From assembly GCA_046347195.1 (NCBI GenBank), contig JAXMGQ010000018.1, positions 20,806 to 84,805 of the forward strand: a stretch of DNA of 64,000 nucleotides. The letters are read 5' to 3'. The position numbers and the translations under genes were made by a program. Below, one piece after another: positions 43,201 to 52,758 of the stretch (its first letter is position 1; the number at the start of each line of letters is the position of its first letter). The notes under the pieces were generated by a model that saw nothing but the letters and a program-made list of their open reading frames with translations, did no database searches and was not told the DNA's origin. Origin of the DNA: TMP-86 sp046347195 (GTDB lineage Bacteria > Pseudomonadota > Gammaproteobacteria > Steroidobacterales > Steroidobacteraceae).

Positions 43201-43285
43201 TGGCGGCCTCATCTCCTCTACCCTCGTGACGCTGTTGCTCGTTCCGCCGCTGGCGCTGCGCTGGCTGATTCCACGCAATTCCTGA
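40220..43285 (+). CDS. RND efflux pump, CusA/CzcA subfamily
   Basis: This proton-driven inner-membrane transporter has 1021 residues. It starts with a transmembrane helix ending in SRFDVFPDFAPPHVLVQTEAPG, a hallmark of the heavy-metal RND branch. Helix IV carries LVVALGVVVDDAVIDVENIL with the proton-relay Asp pair. The two large periplasmic loops and twelve transmembrane helices are complete to LALRWLIPRNS. Substrate class (copper/silver, zinc/cobalt or other cations) cannot be fixed from the motifs. It completes a CusCBA-like operon placed next to a PqqU-like receptor. Confidence 0.88.
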   Translation: MLAAIVRTSLAHPRIVTAMAAWVLLFGLAAVSGSRFDVFPDFAPPHVLVQTEAPGLDAAQVESRVTQPLERLLAGTENVRSLRSTSTQGLSAIQVVFDRGGDPYRQRQVVTERLGQVSGQLPDGVGAPLLSPLSSSMEYLLHVGFTSERLGPAELRDLVQWVVKPQILAVPGVAQAQVFGGESRERVVEVDPLRLAARGLTLQQVLEATRNATAARGAGFLETQTQRIIIRAQPQGASSMALADSLLETGDGALVRLGDVARVRDGAEPRFGDALIAGVPGVLVETSTQFGANTLEVSRALESRLEALAPVLAKQGVRYHPALLRPASFIESAILKLRNSLLIGAALVVVILLVMLRDWRGALISFSAIPLTLLACVWLLSAASFSLNTMTLGGLVVALGVVVDDAVIDVENILRRRRLAGEGASPAGMFLSASLEVRRPVFFATAAVAVAFFPVLAMSGLQGSFFRPLSVAFLLAVALSLLVAMSVTPALCQLAMSRHRPAPESAFLQRCKRWQLAALDWLAPRPRVLSWLLLGSGLAGLVGLPLLGARLLPDFREDYLIVHASLRAGISLEEVRRVGVDISRRLAAIPGVRSVAEQIGRAENGQDPDTPNKSEFEVQIEPGRDRRASRIDADIRAVFDDYPNQLVEIYSVLAERIGETLSGESAPLSVSVIGSDLDADDAVAARIVAVLKRLPGAGSVRAVVPARQAELRVLLDAQALTLRGLTPADALLTLNAAYHGAPSGEIALADRSIPVVVRVTGPASPQSVGALLLRGDAGQLTPLSAVARLEMVSERSLIDHQDGLRRQIVVATPTVSDQVGFARRARQAIEAGVVLPAGVFLRYGGAAQAQSAAARELLLHSAGALALIVLLLAAAFGRTRQVIIVLLALPSTLIGGVLAVALTGATLTLGSMVGFVALFGMAARNTILLVSHFDHLVAVEGRPWDIHTAWQGARERLTPVLLTSLLTGLALLPVALQWHQPGHEIEGPMAIVILGGLISSTLVTLLLVPPLALRWLIPRNS

Positions 43286-43402
43286 AGGCCCCTCAAGTGC
43301 TGCCCATGCAACCCGCTGCCTCCGGGGAGGGCGTCGGGAAACTTTCCTGGGATCAGCAGGGTAAACTGTGAAGTTTCAGTCGAATCGGGATGGAGCATGT
43401 CG

Positions 43403-45532
43403 ATGATTCTCAATGGTCGGATCTGCTGTTCGGTCGTGGCGCTGGCGTGCGCTTTTCCCGCGGCGGCGCAATTCCCTGCGGCAGCGGACGGATTCGATGC
43501 CCTTTCCCCGGTGGTGGTGACGGCGACGCGCATCGCGCAGTCCAGTCTCGACCTGCCCGTGTCCGTGGATCGCGTCGGCGCACAGCAGTTGCGACAGGGC
43601 CAGCTCCAGGTGAACCTGTCCGAATCGCTCTTGACGGTGCCGGGCCTGTCGGTGCAGAACCGGCAGAACTATGCGCAGGACCTGCAGGTGTCGGTGCGCG
43701 GATTCGGCGCCCGCTCCAGTTTCGGTGTGCGCGGCGTGCGGCTGTATGCCGATGGCATCCCCGGCACCATGCCCGACGGGCAGGGCCAGTTCTCGCAGTT
43801 CGACCTGGGCTCGGCCGAAGCGGTGGAGGTACTGCGGGGACCTTTCTCGGCGCTGTACGGCAACTCCTCGGGCGGGGTCATCGCCATCTTCACCGAGGAT
43901 GGCCAGCCCGGCAGCCGCATCGACGGCAGTGCCGCCGGCGGGAGCCTGGGAACCCAGCGCTATGCGCTGAAGGCAGGCGGTGACACCGGCTTCGTCAACT
44001 ACGTCATCGATGCCGCGCATTTCGAGACCGACGGCTTTCGCGTCCACAGCGCCGCGGAGCGCAACAACTTCAACGCCAAGGTGCGGCTGGGCTTCAGTCC
44101 CGACACCCAGCTCACCCTGATCGGGAACCTGGTGCAGACGCCGGAGGTGCAGGATCCCCTGGGCCTCACCCGTACCCAGTGGACCGCGGATCCCGAGCAG
44201 GCCGGCTCCAATGCGCTGGCCTACAACACGCGCAAGTCCCTGCGCCAGGGGCAGGGCGGGGCATTCCTGCATCACCGGCTCAGCGACACGGATGAACTGT
44301 CGGTGAGCGCCTACGGTGGTCATCGCGCCACGCGCCAGTACCAGGCCATCCTCGCGACCGCACAGGCCAGGCCCACGCATCCGGGCGGCATCATCGACCT
44401 CGGGCGGGATTTCTACGGCGTCGATCTGCGCATGACTGACACGCGTTCGCTCGCCGGCGGCCCGCTTCAGACCACCGTGGGGCTCAACTATGACGACCTG
44501 CGCGAGGCACGCCGCGGCTACCTGAATTTCATCGGCGATGAACTCGGCGTGCTCGGAGACCTGCGGCGCGACGAGTCGAACCATGTCTACGACCTCGATG
44601 AATACCTGCAGGTCCAGTGGGAGCCGGGCACGCACTGGCGGCTGCTCGCGGGTGTGCGCAACAGTGAAGTGCGGGTCCGGTCGCTGAATCACCGGGCCTC
44701 GATGGGGGATCCTCGCAGCGAGGTCAGCTATTCGGCGGTGAACCCCGTGGCGGGCGTCACCTTCCGGGTAAATCCGCACCTGAACGCGTATGCGGCCTAT
44801 GGGCGCGGGTTCGAGACGCCGACGATGAATGATCTCGCCTATCGCTCCACCAACGGCAGCACCCCCGGCCTGAATCTCGACCTGAAGCCGGCGCGAAGCG
44901 ACAACACCGAACTCGGCGACAAGGCGGACGGTGAGGGTTGGCGTGCCGGGTTCGCCGCCTTCTACACCAAGACCCAGGACGAGCTCGCGGTGCTCGCCAA
45001 TTCCGGTGGGCGCTCGGTGTTCCAGAACATCGGCGAGACCACGCGGCGGGGCATCGAGGTGTCGGTGGATGCCGTGCTGTGGAAACAATTCGATGCACGC
45101 CTCGCCTTCACCCACATCCGCGCCGAGGTGAACCAGAGTTACCAGACCTGCGTCGGTCTGCCCTGCGCGCCGGTCATGGTGGAGGCGGGCAACCGGCTGC
45201 CCGCGGTACCGTCCAATGCGCTGTATGCGGGCCTCAGCTGGAAATACGCGCCGCTGGGCTTCACCGCGACGGCCGAGGCGCTGGGCCGCTCGAAGATCTA
45301 CGTCGATGACCGCAACAGCGATGCGGCGCCCGGCTTCTGGGTCGCGAACATCCGTCTCGGGCTCGACCAGCAGACGACGCGCTGGAAGATCAGTGAGTTC
45401 GTGCGTGTCGACAACCTCGCCGACCGGCAGTACGTGGGCAGCGTCATCGTGAACGAAAGCAATGCGCGCTACTTCGAGCCGGCACCCGGACGCACCTTCT
45501 ATGTCATGTTCAGCGCGGCGCGACGGCAGTGA
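43403..45532 (+). CDS. pqqU: TonB-dependent receptor resembling PqqU (YncD), probable PQQ uptake
   Basis: The receptor has about 709 residues; I prefer the ATG at 43403 because GGAG lies seven bases upstream, though 43397 is also in frame. After the signal peptide the plug reads VNLSESLLTVPGLSVQNRQN, YAQDLQVSVRGFGARSSFGV, RLYADGIPGTMPDGQGQ, and VEVLRGPFSALYGNSSGGV. The C-terminus has YVGSVIVNESNARYFEPAPG. From memory these match E. coli YncD, now described as the PQQ importer PqqU, almost block for block. Import of PQQ would supply the XoxF-like enzyme 14 kb upstream; this link is inference. Confidence 0.82.
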   Translation: MILNGRICCSVVALACAFPAAAQFPAAADGFDALSPVVVTATRIAQSSLDLPVSVDRVGAQQLRQGQLQVNLSESLLTVPGLSVQNRQNYAQDLQVSVRGFGARSSFGVRGVRLYADGIPGTMPDGQGQFSQFDLGSAEAVEVLRGPFSALYGNSSGGVIAIFTEDGQPGSRIDGSAAGGSLGTQRYALKAGGDTGFVNYVIDAAHFETDGFRVHSAAERNNFNAKVRLGFSPDTQLTLIGNLVQTPEVQDPLGLTRTQWTADPEQAGSNALAYNTRKSLRQGQGGAFLHHRLSDTDELSVSAYGGHRATRQYQAILATAQARPTHPGGIIDLGRDFYGVDLRMTDTRSLAGGPLQTTVGLNYDDLREARRGYLNFIGDELGVLGDLRRDESNHVYDLDEYLQVQWEPGTHWRLLAGVRNSEVRVRSLNHRASMGDPRSEVSYSAVNPVAGVTFRVNPHLNAYAAYGRGFETPTMNDLAYRSTNGSTPGLNLDLKPARSDNTELGDKADGEGWRAGFAAFYTKTQDELAVLANSGGRSVFQNIGETTRRGIEVSVDAVLWKQFDARLAFTHIRAEVNQSYQTCVGLPCAPVMVEAGNRLPAVPSNALYAGLSWKYAPLGFTATAEALGRSKIYVDDRNSDAAPGFWVANIRLGLDQQTTRWKISEFVRVDNLADRQYVGSVIVNESNARYFEPAPGRTFYVMFSAARRQ

Positions 45533-45542
45533 GCGTCGCCGC

Positions 45543-48000
45543 GTGGTTGCGGTCAGGCTGAGGGCAGGGTTCCTGGGAGCCGTACTCGTGTGCGGCCAAG
45601 CCTTCGCTGATCCACGCGAGCCGGAAGACCCCGAGGTGCATGGCATCACGGTGATCGCGATCACGCCGGAACGCAGGGCGCGATGCTTCCCGGGTCAACC
45701 TGCTGCCCTACAGCGTGCAGGGCGCCGATGAGCGGCGAGGAGTTCGACCGGGCCCAGGCGCTGGATGTCATCCGATTACCTCAACCGCCACCTCGCGTGG
45801 CCGGTGTCAGCATCAACTCGGCCCAATGGCCAATCCACTGCAACCGGATCGTGCAGTTTCGCGGCTTCACCGGCACCCCGCTGCTGGGCGGCTCGGAAGG
45901 CATCTCGGTGTACGTCGATGGCGTGCGGGTCAACGAGCTGTTCGGTGACAGTGTCAACTGGGACCTCATCCCCGAGGAGGCGATGTCCTCGCATGACGCT
46001 GCTGACTCGGGAGCGAACCCGTGATCTTCGGGTTGAATACCCTCGGCGGCGCCATCCAGATCCGCACCAAGAACGGGCTTCGCGATGCACCAGGACGAGC
46101 GCCCAGGCCTACGCCGGCTCCTTCCGGCGGCGCTACGAGTACACGCTCGAACAGCGGTGCGCAACAATGGTGAGCGCTGGGGATACTACCTGCTGGCCAA
46201 CCATTTCGCAGAAAGGGCTGGCGCGACGACCTCCGCATTCGCGTGCCACCAGCTTCTTCGGCGTACGTTGAGCCGGCGGGCACCGATCACCTGACCCTGG
46301 ACCTGCATCTCGCGCATGCGCGCACCAACCTGCTCGGCAACGGCTCACAGGCGTGCATTGCCGGTCCTGGCGCTGGCCGGGACAGTGTGTTCACGGCGCC
46401 GGACCAGACGAACAATGACTTCGACGGGGTTCACGGCGCAGGGGAGCTGGCACGCCGGCAGGACCTGGTCGAAGATTGCCGGTACGCTGTTCTTCCGCTC
46501 GAGTGCGACACGCGCTCCTACAACGGTGATGGCACCAGTCTTCGAGGCCTGCGATGAGGATCCGGCGCATCCTGTGTGATGGCCGATGCACCGGTGCTCG
46601 ACCAGAACGGCCAGCCGGTCGGCTCGCAGTACGACGCGGTCATCAACCAGACGGCCTGCGCCGGCCGCTCAGCCGAGGCGGCAACCTACGCAGTGGCCAT
46701 CCTGTCGGCGCCGCTGGCGCGCGCGCACGAGAACCAGTTCGTCGCGGGCCTCGACTACTACTGCATGGGCGGGTCGCGGACTACCACTCGACGCTGTCGA
46801 GGCCACGTTCCTCGACGTGTTCGCCCGCATCCGGCTTGCACAGCCTACGTCGCACCGCGAACCTACGGGCGTGCTGAGTCCCTGCCGGCCGACGCTCGCC
46901 TGTCCACGTTCAACGATCAGAGCGTCGGCGAACAGCGGACTATTCCTCACCGACACGCTGGTCGATCACCGAAGACCTCGCGCTCACCGCATCGATCCGC
47001 TACAACCACACGCGCACGGAGCATTGCGGATCTCACCGGCCTGGATCCGGATCTCGACGGCGATCACGCCTTCGAGCGTCTGAATCCTTCGCTGGGCCTG
47101 GCCTGGTCAGATGACCCATCCGGCGGTGAACCTGTACGCCGGCTACAGCGAAGGTCCACCCGCGCGCCCACGCCGGTGGAACTCACCTGCGCCAGCCTCG
47201 ATGCTCCGTGTCAAGCCTGCCGAACGACTTCGTCGCCGACCCGCAGCTCAAGCAGGTCGTCGCCCGCAAGAGCGTCGAGAGCGGGGCTGCGGGCAGCGTG
47301 CACCTGCGTCGCGCGATCAGCGTGGGCTCGACTGGCATGCGGGACCTGTTCCACACCGTCAACGTCGATGAACGACATGCTGTTCCAGTCCACCGGCGGT
47401 GCGCAGTCCAACCAGGGCTACTACGCCAACGTCGGCCGCACCCGGCGGCAGGGCATCGAGGCGAGCCTCGCGCGGAGCGATGCTCGCCGGCCGAAGTTGC
47501 AGTGGCATCTCAACTACACGCACCTCGACGCCACGTTCCGCAGTGGCCTTTCCTCGAGAACAGCGTCAACCACCCGGATGCCGATCCGCAGACCGGGTTG
47601 ATCGCCGTGACCCGCGGCAACCGCATCCCGGGACTGCCGCGCGATGCCTTCAAGGCCGGCTTCGACTGTGCGCTGGCCTGACCGCCTTCACGCCGGGCGC
47701 GGACCTGCGCTACAACGGGTTCCGCAGTTCTATCCGCGCGGCGACGAGGCGAACCGGATCGTCACCCAGTCGGTGGTTTCGGCATGTGTCTCAATGCACG
47801 CATCGGCTGGGCGACCGATTCCACACCTGTCCCTGTATTGCCGTGCGGGCGGACAACCTCCTCGATCGCCGCATTACGCGAACTTCGGCGTGCTGGGCAA
47901 TGGCGCCGACAGCGTGTATCCGACAACTGCACCGACCCGCGCTTCCTGGGACCTGGCGGCCGCGCGCGGTGTGGGCAGGGATTCGAGCCTGCAGTTGTAG
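45543..48000 (+). pseudogene. TonB-dependent receptor broken by many frameshifts
   Basis: Recognisable receptor blocks follow one another in changing frames. An export-like start (VAVRLRAGFLGAVLVCGQAF) is followed by NLLPYSVQGADE near 45697, VQFRGFTGTPLLGG near 45855, VYVDGVRVNELFGDSVNWDL near 45910 and VFGLNTLGGAIQIRTKNG near 46022. Barrel pieces continue to AVWAGIR at the end. Frames change roughly every 60 to 200 bases, with few changes to the residues themselves. It starts 10 bases after the pqqU stop and may share its transcript. It is either a pseudogene or an intact receptor damaged by poor sequence. Confidence 0.7.
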
Positions 48001-48156
48001 GCCTGCGGGCGCCGGATGCGCGTGTTCGCCGGCGGCGCGAACATCAGAGCGGTACACTCGCCGAAAGGCGGGCTGCGCATTACCTGAAATTGATGATTCG
48101 GCCGGTCTTTTTGATGTAGACTTGCGGACTGAAAGATCCGAAACCGTAAAGCGAAG

Positions 48157-48242
48157 TGGTGCCCAGGAGAGGACTCGGAACCTCCACGAATTGCTCCACT
48201 GGTACCTGAAACCAGCGCGTCTACCAGTTCCGCCACCTGGGC
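48157..48242 (-). tRNA. tRNA-Leu (anticodon CAG)
   Basis: The 86-base class II tRNA on the minus strand has acceptor GCCCAGG/CCTGGGC, discriminator A and encoded CCA. The anticodon stem CTGGT/ACCAG has loop TTCAGGT, with anticodon CAG at plus-strand bases 48206-48208. A long variable arm (about GGAGCAATTCGTGG) and the T-loop GGTTCCGAGTCC follow. Confidence 0.94.
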
Positions 48243-48333
48243 TAGAGATGGGCCGAAAGGCGCGCAGAATGTACGCACCCGGTCCCCGACTGTCAACCAA
48301 CCCCAACCTTTGCTGATAACCTCTTAATTCCGC

Positions 48334-50638
48334 ATGACCCGACCTCTTCGACGCCGCGCCCGAGGGCGCAAGACGCCTGCAACTGCCTGGCAGCAGCAGG
48401 ACCCCAACTACGCCCGCGAGCAGTCACGCTACGCGGATCCCATCCCCAGCCGGGAGCTGTTGCTCTCGCAACTCACCGCCGCGCCGGAACCCTTGAACGC
48501 CAAACGGCTGGCGAAGATCCTGGGCCTCAAGACCGATGCGCAGCGCGATGCGCTGGCAAAGCGCCTGGGCGCCATGGTGCGCGACAACCAGCTTCGCGAG
48601 AGCGACCGTGGCTTCGCGGTGGTGGGCGAGCAGGAGCGCCTGTCCGGGCGCGTGCGCGGCCAGCGCCAGCGGTGATGTCACGGTACTGCCGGATGATGGC
48701 TCGGCGCCGCTGATGCTGGCGCGGGCGGACCTTGTCCTCGCTGATGCACCAGGACCGCGTGGAAGTCACCGTCGTGGGCACCAACGAGCGCGGACGGCGC
48801 GTCGCCCGGCTGATCCGCCGGCTGGAGTCGGCGCCCGCCCGCATCGCCGGCATCTTCCATTCCAACCACGGCCGTGGACGCGTGGAACCGGAGGATCCCG
48901 GGCCGCCTGGTACGGCGTGGATGTGGCGCGCGCGATCGTCACGGCGCGCAGGACGGCGCTTACGTGGTGGTGGAGATCACCCGCCGCCCGCATCAGGCCT
49001 GCCGGCCCACGGCCGGGTGGTGGAGACGCTCACCGATCTTCGCCCTCGGATCTGGCGCGCGATTCGCCATCCTGCGGCATGACCTGCCGGGCGAGTTCCC
49101 GGAAGGAGGTACTGCAGGCGGCCGAACGGTTCGGAAACGAAGTGCGTCCGTCGGACCACGCACACCGCGAGGACCTGCGCGCGCTGCCGCTGGTGACCAT
49201 CGATGGCGAGGATGCGCAGGGACTTCGACGATGCCGTGTATGGCGAAGCCGTGCGGGGAGGCGGCTGGCGGCTGGTGGTGGCCATCGCCGATGTGAGCCA
49301 CCGTTGCGCTATGGCGGCGTGCTGGATACCGAGGCGCGCAATCGCGCAACCTCCGTGTACTTTCCCGACCGCGTCATCCCGATGCTGCCCGAGCGGCTCT
49401 CCAACCACCTGTGCTCGCTCATGCCGCAGGTCGAGCGGCTGGCCTTCGTGTGCGACATGCGCGTGAGCAAGTCGGGGAAATTGAGCCGTGCGCGCTTCTA
49501 CGAGGCGGTGATCCGCTCGCATGCGCGCCTGACCTATGAGTCCGCCTGGGACTACCTCAGCAACCCGGAAGGCGCGCGCCAGACGCTCGCGGCCGATGTC
49601 AGGTCCTCGCTCGATGCGCTGTATCAGATCTACCAGGCGCTGAAAGGCGCGCGCGATGCGCGCGGTGCGCTGGATTTCCGTGGTGCCGAGGTCAAGGCGC
49701 GCATCGGCGCCGATGGTGTCATCGTCGGCTTCCATGCGCCGGTGCGCAACGATGCGCACCGGCTGATCGAGGAGTGCATGATCGCGGCCAACGTCGAGAC
49801 CGCGGCGGCGCTGCGCCACGCGAAGGCCGGAGGCCTGTACCGGGTGCACGGACTGCCGGAGGACAAGCGCGTGGCCGAGCTCGAGAAGGTGCTCAACGCG
49901 CTCAACGTCGGCACGCAGTTCTCCGAGGAACCGACGCCGCGCGAATACCGCTCACTCGTCGACCGGCTGGCGGCACGGCCGGATGGCCTGCTGCTCGAGG
50001 GCCTGGTGATCCGCTCGCTGGCGCAGGCCGTCTACCAGGCCACCAACATCGGCCACTTCGGGCTTGCGCTGGAGGAATACGCGCATTTCACCTCGCCGAT
50101 CCGCCGCTACCCGGACCTGATCGTGCACCGGGCCCTCAAGGCGGCTCTCCTGCCAAGGAGCGCGGCGGGACACCGCTACGAGATCGGTGAACTGCAGGCG
50201 CTGGGCCAGGAGACCTCGCAGCGCGAGCGCCGCGCGGATGATGCCGCGCGCGATGTGATGGCGTACCTCAAGTGCCTGTACCTGCAGGGGCGTATCGGCG
50301 AGGAGTTCGATGCCAGCATCTCCAGCGCGCTGGAATTCGGGCTGTTCGTTCAGCTCGCGCAGATGCCGATCGACGGACTCGTGCACATCTCGGCCATCCC
50401 CGGGGATTACTGGGAACTGGACCGGGGCGGCCTCGGGCTCGTCGGGCGGCGCACCGGACGGCGCTTCCGCATGGGCGATGCGGTGCGCGTGCGCCTTTCG
50501 CGCGTCGACCTCGCCCAGCGGCAGATCGATTTCGAACTGGTGGAGGCGGGTGCGTCCATCGGCCACCCGACACGTGGCGCGGGCGGGGCCGCTCGCGGCG
50601 GTTCGCGCCGCGAGCGGCGATCGCAACGGCGTGGCTGA
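48334..50638 (+). CDS. rnr: Ribonuclease R, interrupted by multiple frameshifts
   Basis: This 3'-5' exoribonuclease degrades structured RNA. The N-terminal helix-turn-helix region (LLSQLTAAPEPLNAKRLAKI) runs in one frame to about 48655. Between there and about 49315 the reading frame switches about eight times while RNase R motifs remain legible: GVRG/SASGDVTVLPDDGSAPL, IAGIFHSNHGRG, AYVVVEITRRPHQ, LPLVTIDGEDA and the catalytic RDFDDAVYGE. From 49320 the RNB and S1 domains are intact (HFTSPIRRYPDLIVHRALKA, DGLVHISAIPGDYW). No stop-forming substitutions are seen, so sequencing indels are the likeliest cause. rlmB overlaps its end. Confidence 0.85.
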
Positions 50639-51386
50639 CCCGTCCCGGCACCTGGTGTACGGGCTGCACGCCGTGCAGGCGGTGGTGCAGCGGGCGCCCG
50701 AGCGCATCCTCGAATTGTGGGTGCGCGAGGAGCGCGGCGATGCGCGCATGCGCGAATTGGTGGAACAGGCACGCGCGGCCGGCCTTCAGGTCCAGCCCGC
50801 ATCGGCCGCGACGCTCGAGAAGCTTGCCACGGGCGGTGTCCACCAGGGGGTGGTTGCGCGCGTGCGGCCGCCCGCTGCCTGGGATGAGACACGCCTCTCC
50901 GACCTCGTGGAGCGGCTCACGACGCCCCCGCTGCTGCTGGCACTCGATGGCATCACCGATCCGCACAACCTCGGCGCCTGCCCGAGGAGCGCCGAGGCCG
51001 CCGGCGTGCACGCGGTGATCGCGCCGCGGGACCGCTCCGCTGGCCTCGATGCCACCGCATCCAAGGTCGCGGCCGGCGCCGCGAGTTCGTGCCCTTCGTG
51101 ACGGTCACCAACCTCGTGCGCACGCTGAAATCCCTGCAGCAGCAGGGGCTGTGGGTGGTCGGCCTTGCGGGTGAGGCTGAGCAGGTGCTGTTCGAGGTGG
51201 ACCTCAAAGGGACCCGTGGTGCTGGTGGCCGGTGCCGAAGGGTCAGGCCTGCGGCGGCTGACGCGCGACAGCTGCGACCTGCTGGCGCGCATCCCCATGG
51301 CCGGCCAGGTCTCCTCGCTGAATGTCTCCGTGTCGGTGGGCGTGGCTCTTTTCGATGCGGTGCGTCAGAGGATCGTCGGCCGCTGA
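50631..51386 (+). CDS. rlmB: 23S rRNA 2'-O-methyltransferase RlmB (SpoU), frameshifted
   Basis: The enzyme methylates G2251 of 23S rRNA. The GTG start overlaps the rnr stop. HLVYGLHAVQAVVQ is the substrate-binding N-terminus, and ALDGITDPHNLGAC is motif 1 of the SPOUT knot. Frame shifts occur near 51083 and near 51210. After each the family sequence goes on in another frame: FVTVTNLVRTLKSLQQQGLW, then VVLVAGAEGSGLRRLTRDSC and IPMAGQVSSLNVSVSVGVAL. With two one-base corrections the protein would be about 250 residues, the normal size. Sequence error is the probable reason. Confidence 0.85.
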
Positions 51387-51480
51387 GAGCCGCATGAGTT
51401 CATGTCCTTTGGTAATGGGACGCATTGCACGTTGGCGCTACACTGCCGGCTTTCCGGCCACGACAACGGGGGATACGGAC

Positions 51481-52758
51481 ATGAAGCGCACACGAATCGG
51501 GCGGGCGGCATGGACGCTCGCAGGCATCGGGTTGCTCTCGGCCGCGATGGCCGATGAGACCTGCAATTCACCCTACATCAGCAATCTCATCAAGGGACAG
51601 GAGAGTTTCGTCCACGTCTGGACGCTGGGTGTCACGGGCCTCGGCGACGGCTCGGACAAGCTGGTCACCGTGGATGCCGATCCGCACTCGAAGTCCTATG
51701 GCAAGGTCGTCGGCAGCGTTTCGGTCGGCGGCCAGGGCGAGGCTCACCACATGGGATTCACCGACGATCGGCGCTTCCTGTGGGCGGGCACGCTGGATGA
51801 CAGCAAGATCTACGTGTTCGATGTTGGCACGACGCCGGGCAAGCCGAAACTGATCAAGACCATCACCGACCTTCCCAAGCGCACCGGGCTCGTGGGTCCG
51901 CACACGTTCTACGCGCTGCCCGGACGGATGCTGATCGGCACGCTGTCCAACACGCATGACAATGGCGGGGTGACCGGCATCGCGCTGTTCAACAACCACG
52001 GCACGCTGATCCGCAAGTACGACATCCCGACGACCAAGGTCGGCGCCGCGGTGGGCGATGGCTACGGTTATGACCTCGCGGTGAATCCCGCGAAGAACGT
52101 CATGCTCAGCTCGAGCTTCACCGGGCGCGACAACTACATGCGTGATCTCGGCGAGGTGGTGAAGGACCCGGCGGCGATGAAGCGCTTCGGCAACACGATG
52201 GTGGTGTGGAACCTCAAGTCCTTCCGGCCCACGCAGGTGCTGAGCGTGCCGGGCGCGCCGCTGGAGATCCGCTGGGGTCTGGCGCCGGGGCAGAACTGGG
52301 CGATCACCGCGACGGCGCTCACCTCCAGGCTGTGGCTGGTGAAGCAGGATGGCACCGGCGCGTGGACCGCGAAGGACGTGGCCACCATCGGCGATCCGGC
52401 AAAGATCCCCTTGCCGGTGGACATCTCGATCACGGCCGACGGCAAGGGGCTGTGGGTCAACACCTTCATGGATGGCATGACGCACTACTTCGACCTGTCC
52501 GACCCCGAGCATCCGAAGCAGACCTACGAGAAGAAGACCGGCAGCCAGGTCAACATGGTCTCGCAGAGCTGGGACGGCAGGCGGGTGTACATCACCTCGA
52601 GCCTGCTCGCGCACTGGGACAAGAAGGGCAAGGACGACGAGCAGTTCCTGCGCGCCTTCAACTGGGACGGTCATGAGCTCAAGACCGCGTTCGAGATCGA
52701 CTTCGCGGCGGCGAAGCTCGGCCGCCCGCACCACATGAAGTTCACGGCCGGCACATGA
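51481..52758 (+). CDS. mtoX: Periplasmic methanethiol oxidase / selenium-binding protein (SBP56)
   Basis: The enzyme converts methanethiol to formaldehyde, H2S and H2O2 with a copper centre, if it follows characterised MtoX. The protein has 425 residues from the ATG at 51481, with a signal peptide cleaved near residue 24. The SBP56 beta-propeller is seen in KLVTVDADPHSKSYGKVVGS, EAHHMGFTDDRRFLWAG, LVGPHTFYALPG and GRPHHMKFTAGT, whose His residues are candidate copper ligands. A SCO1-like copper chaperone gene overlaps its end by four bases, the same pairing reported for mtoX loci. Function is inferred from family and context. Confidence 0.82.
   Translation: MKRTRIGRAAWTLAGIGLLSAAMADETCNSPYISNLIKGQESFVHVWTLGVTGLGDGSDKLVTVDADPHSKSYGKVVGSVSVGGQGEAHHMGFTDDRRFLWAGTLDDSKIYVFDVGTTPGKPKLIKTITDLPKRTGLVGPHTFYALPGRMLIGTLSNTHDNGGVTGIALFNNHGTLIRKYDIPTTKVGAAVGDGYGYDLAVNPAKNVMLSSSFTGRDNYMRDLGEVVKDPAAMKRFGNTMVVWNLKSFRPTQVLSVPGAPLEIRWGLAPGQNWAITATALTSRLWLVKQDGTGAWTAKDVATIGDPAKIPLPVDISITADGKGLWVNTFMDGMTHYFDLSDPEHPKQTYEKKTGSQVNMVSQSWDGRRVYITSSLLAHWDKKGKDDEQFLRAFNWDGHELKTAFEIDFAAAKLGRPHHMKFTAGT

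Noticed and set aside
51400..51460. Possible sigma-54 promoter before the methanethiol oxidase gene
   Set aside because: TGG and TGC elements are present but the GG-to-GC spacing is off by one or two bases in each candidate.
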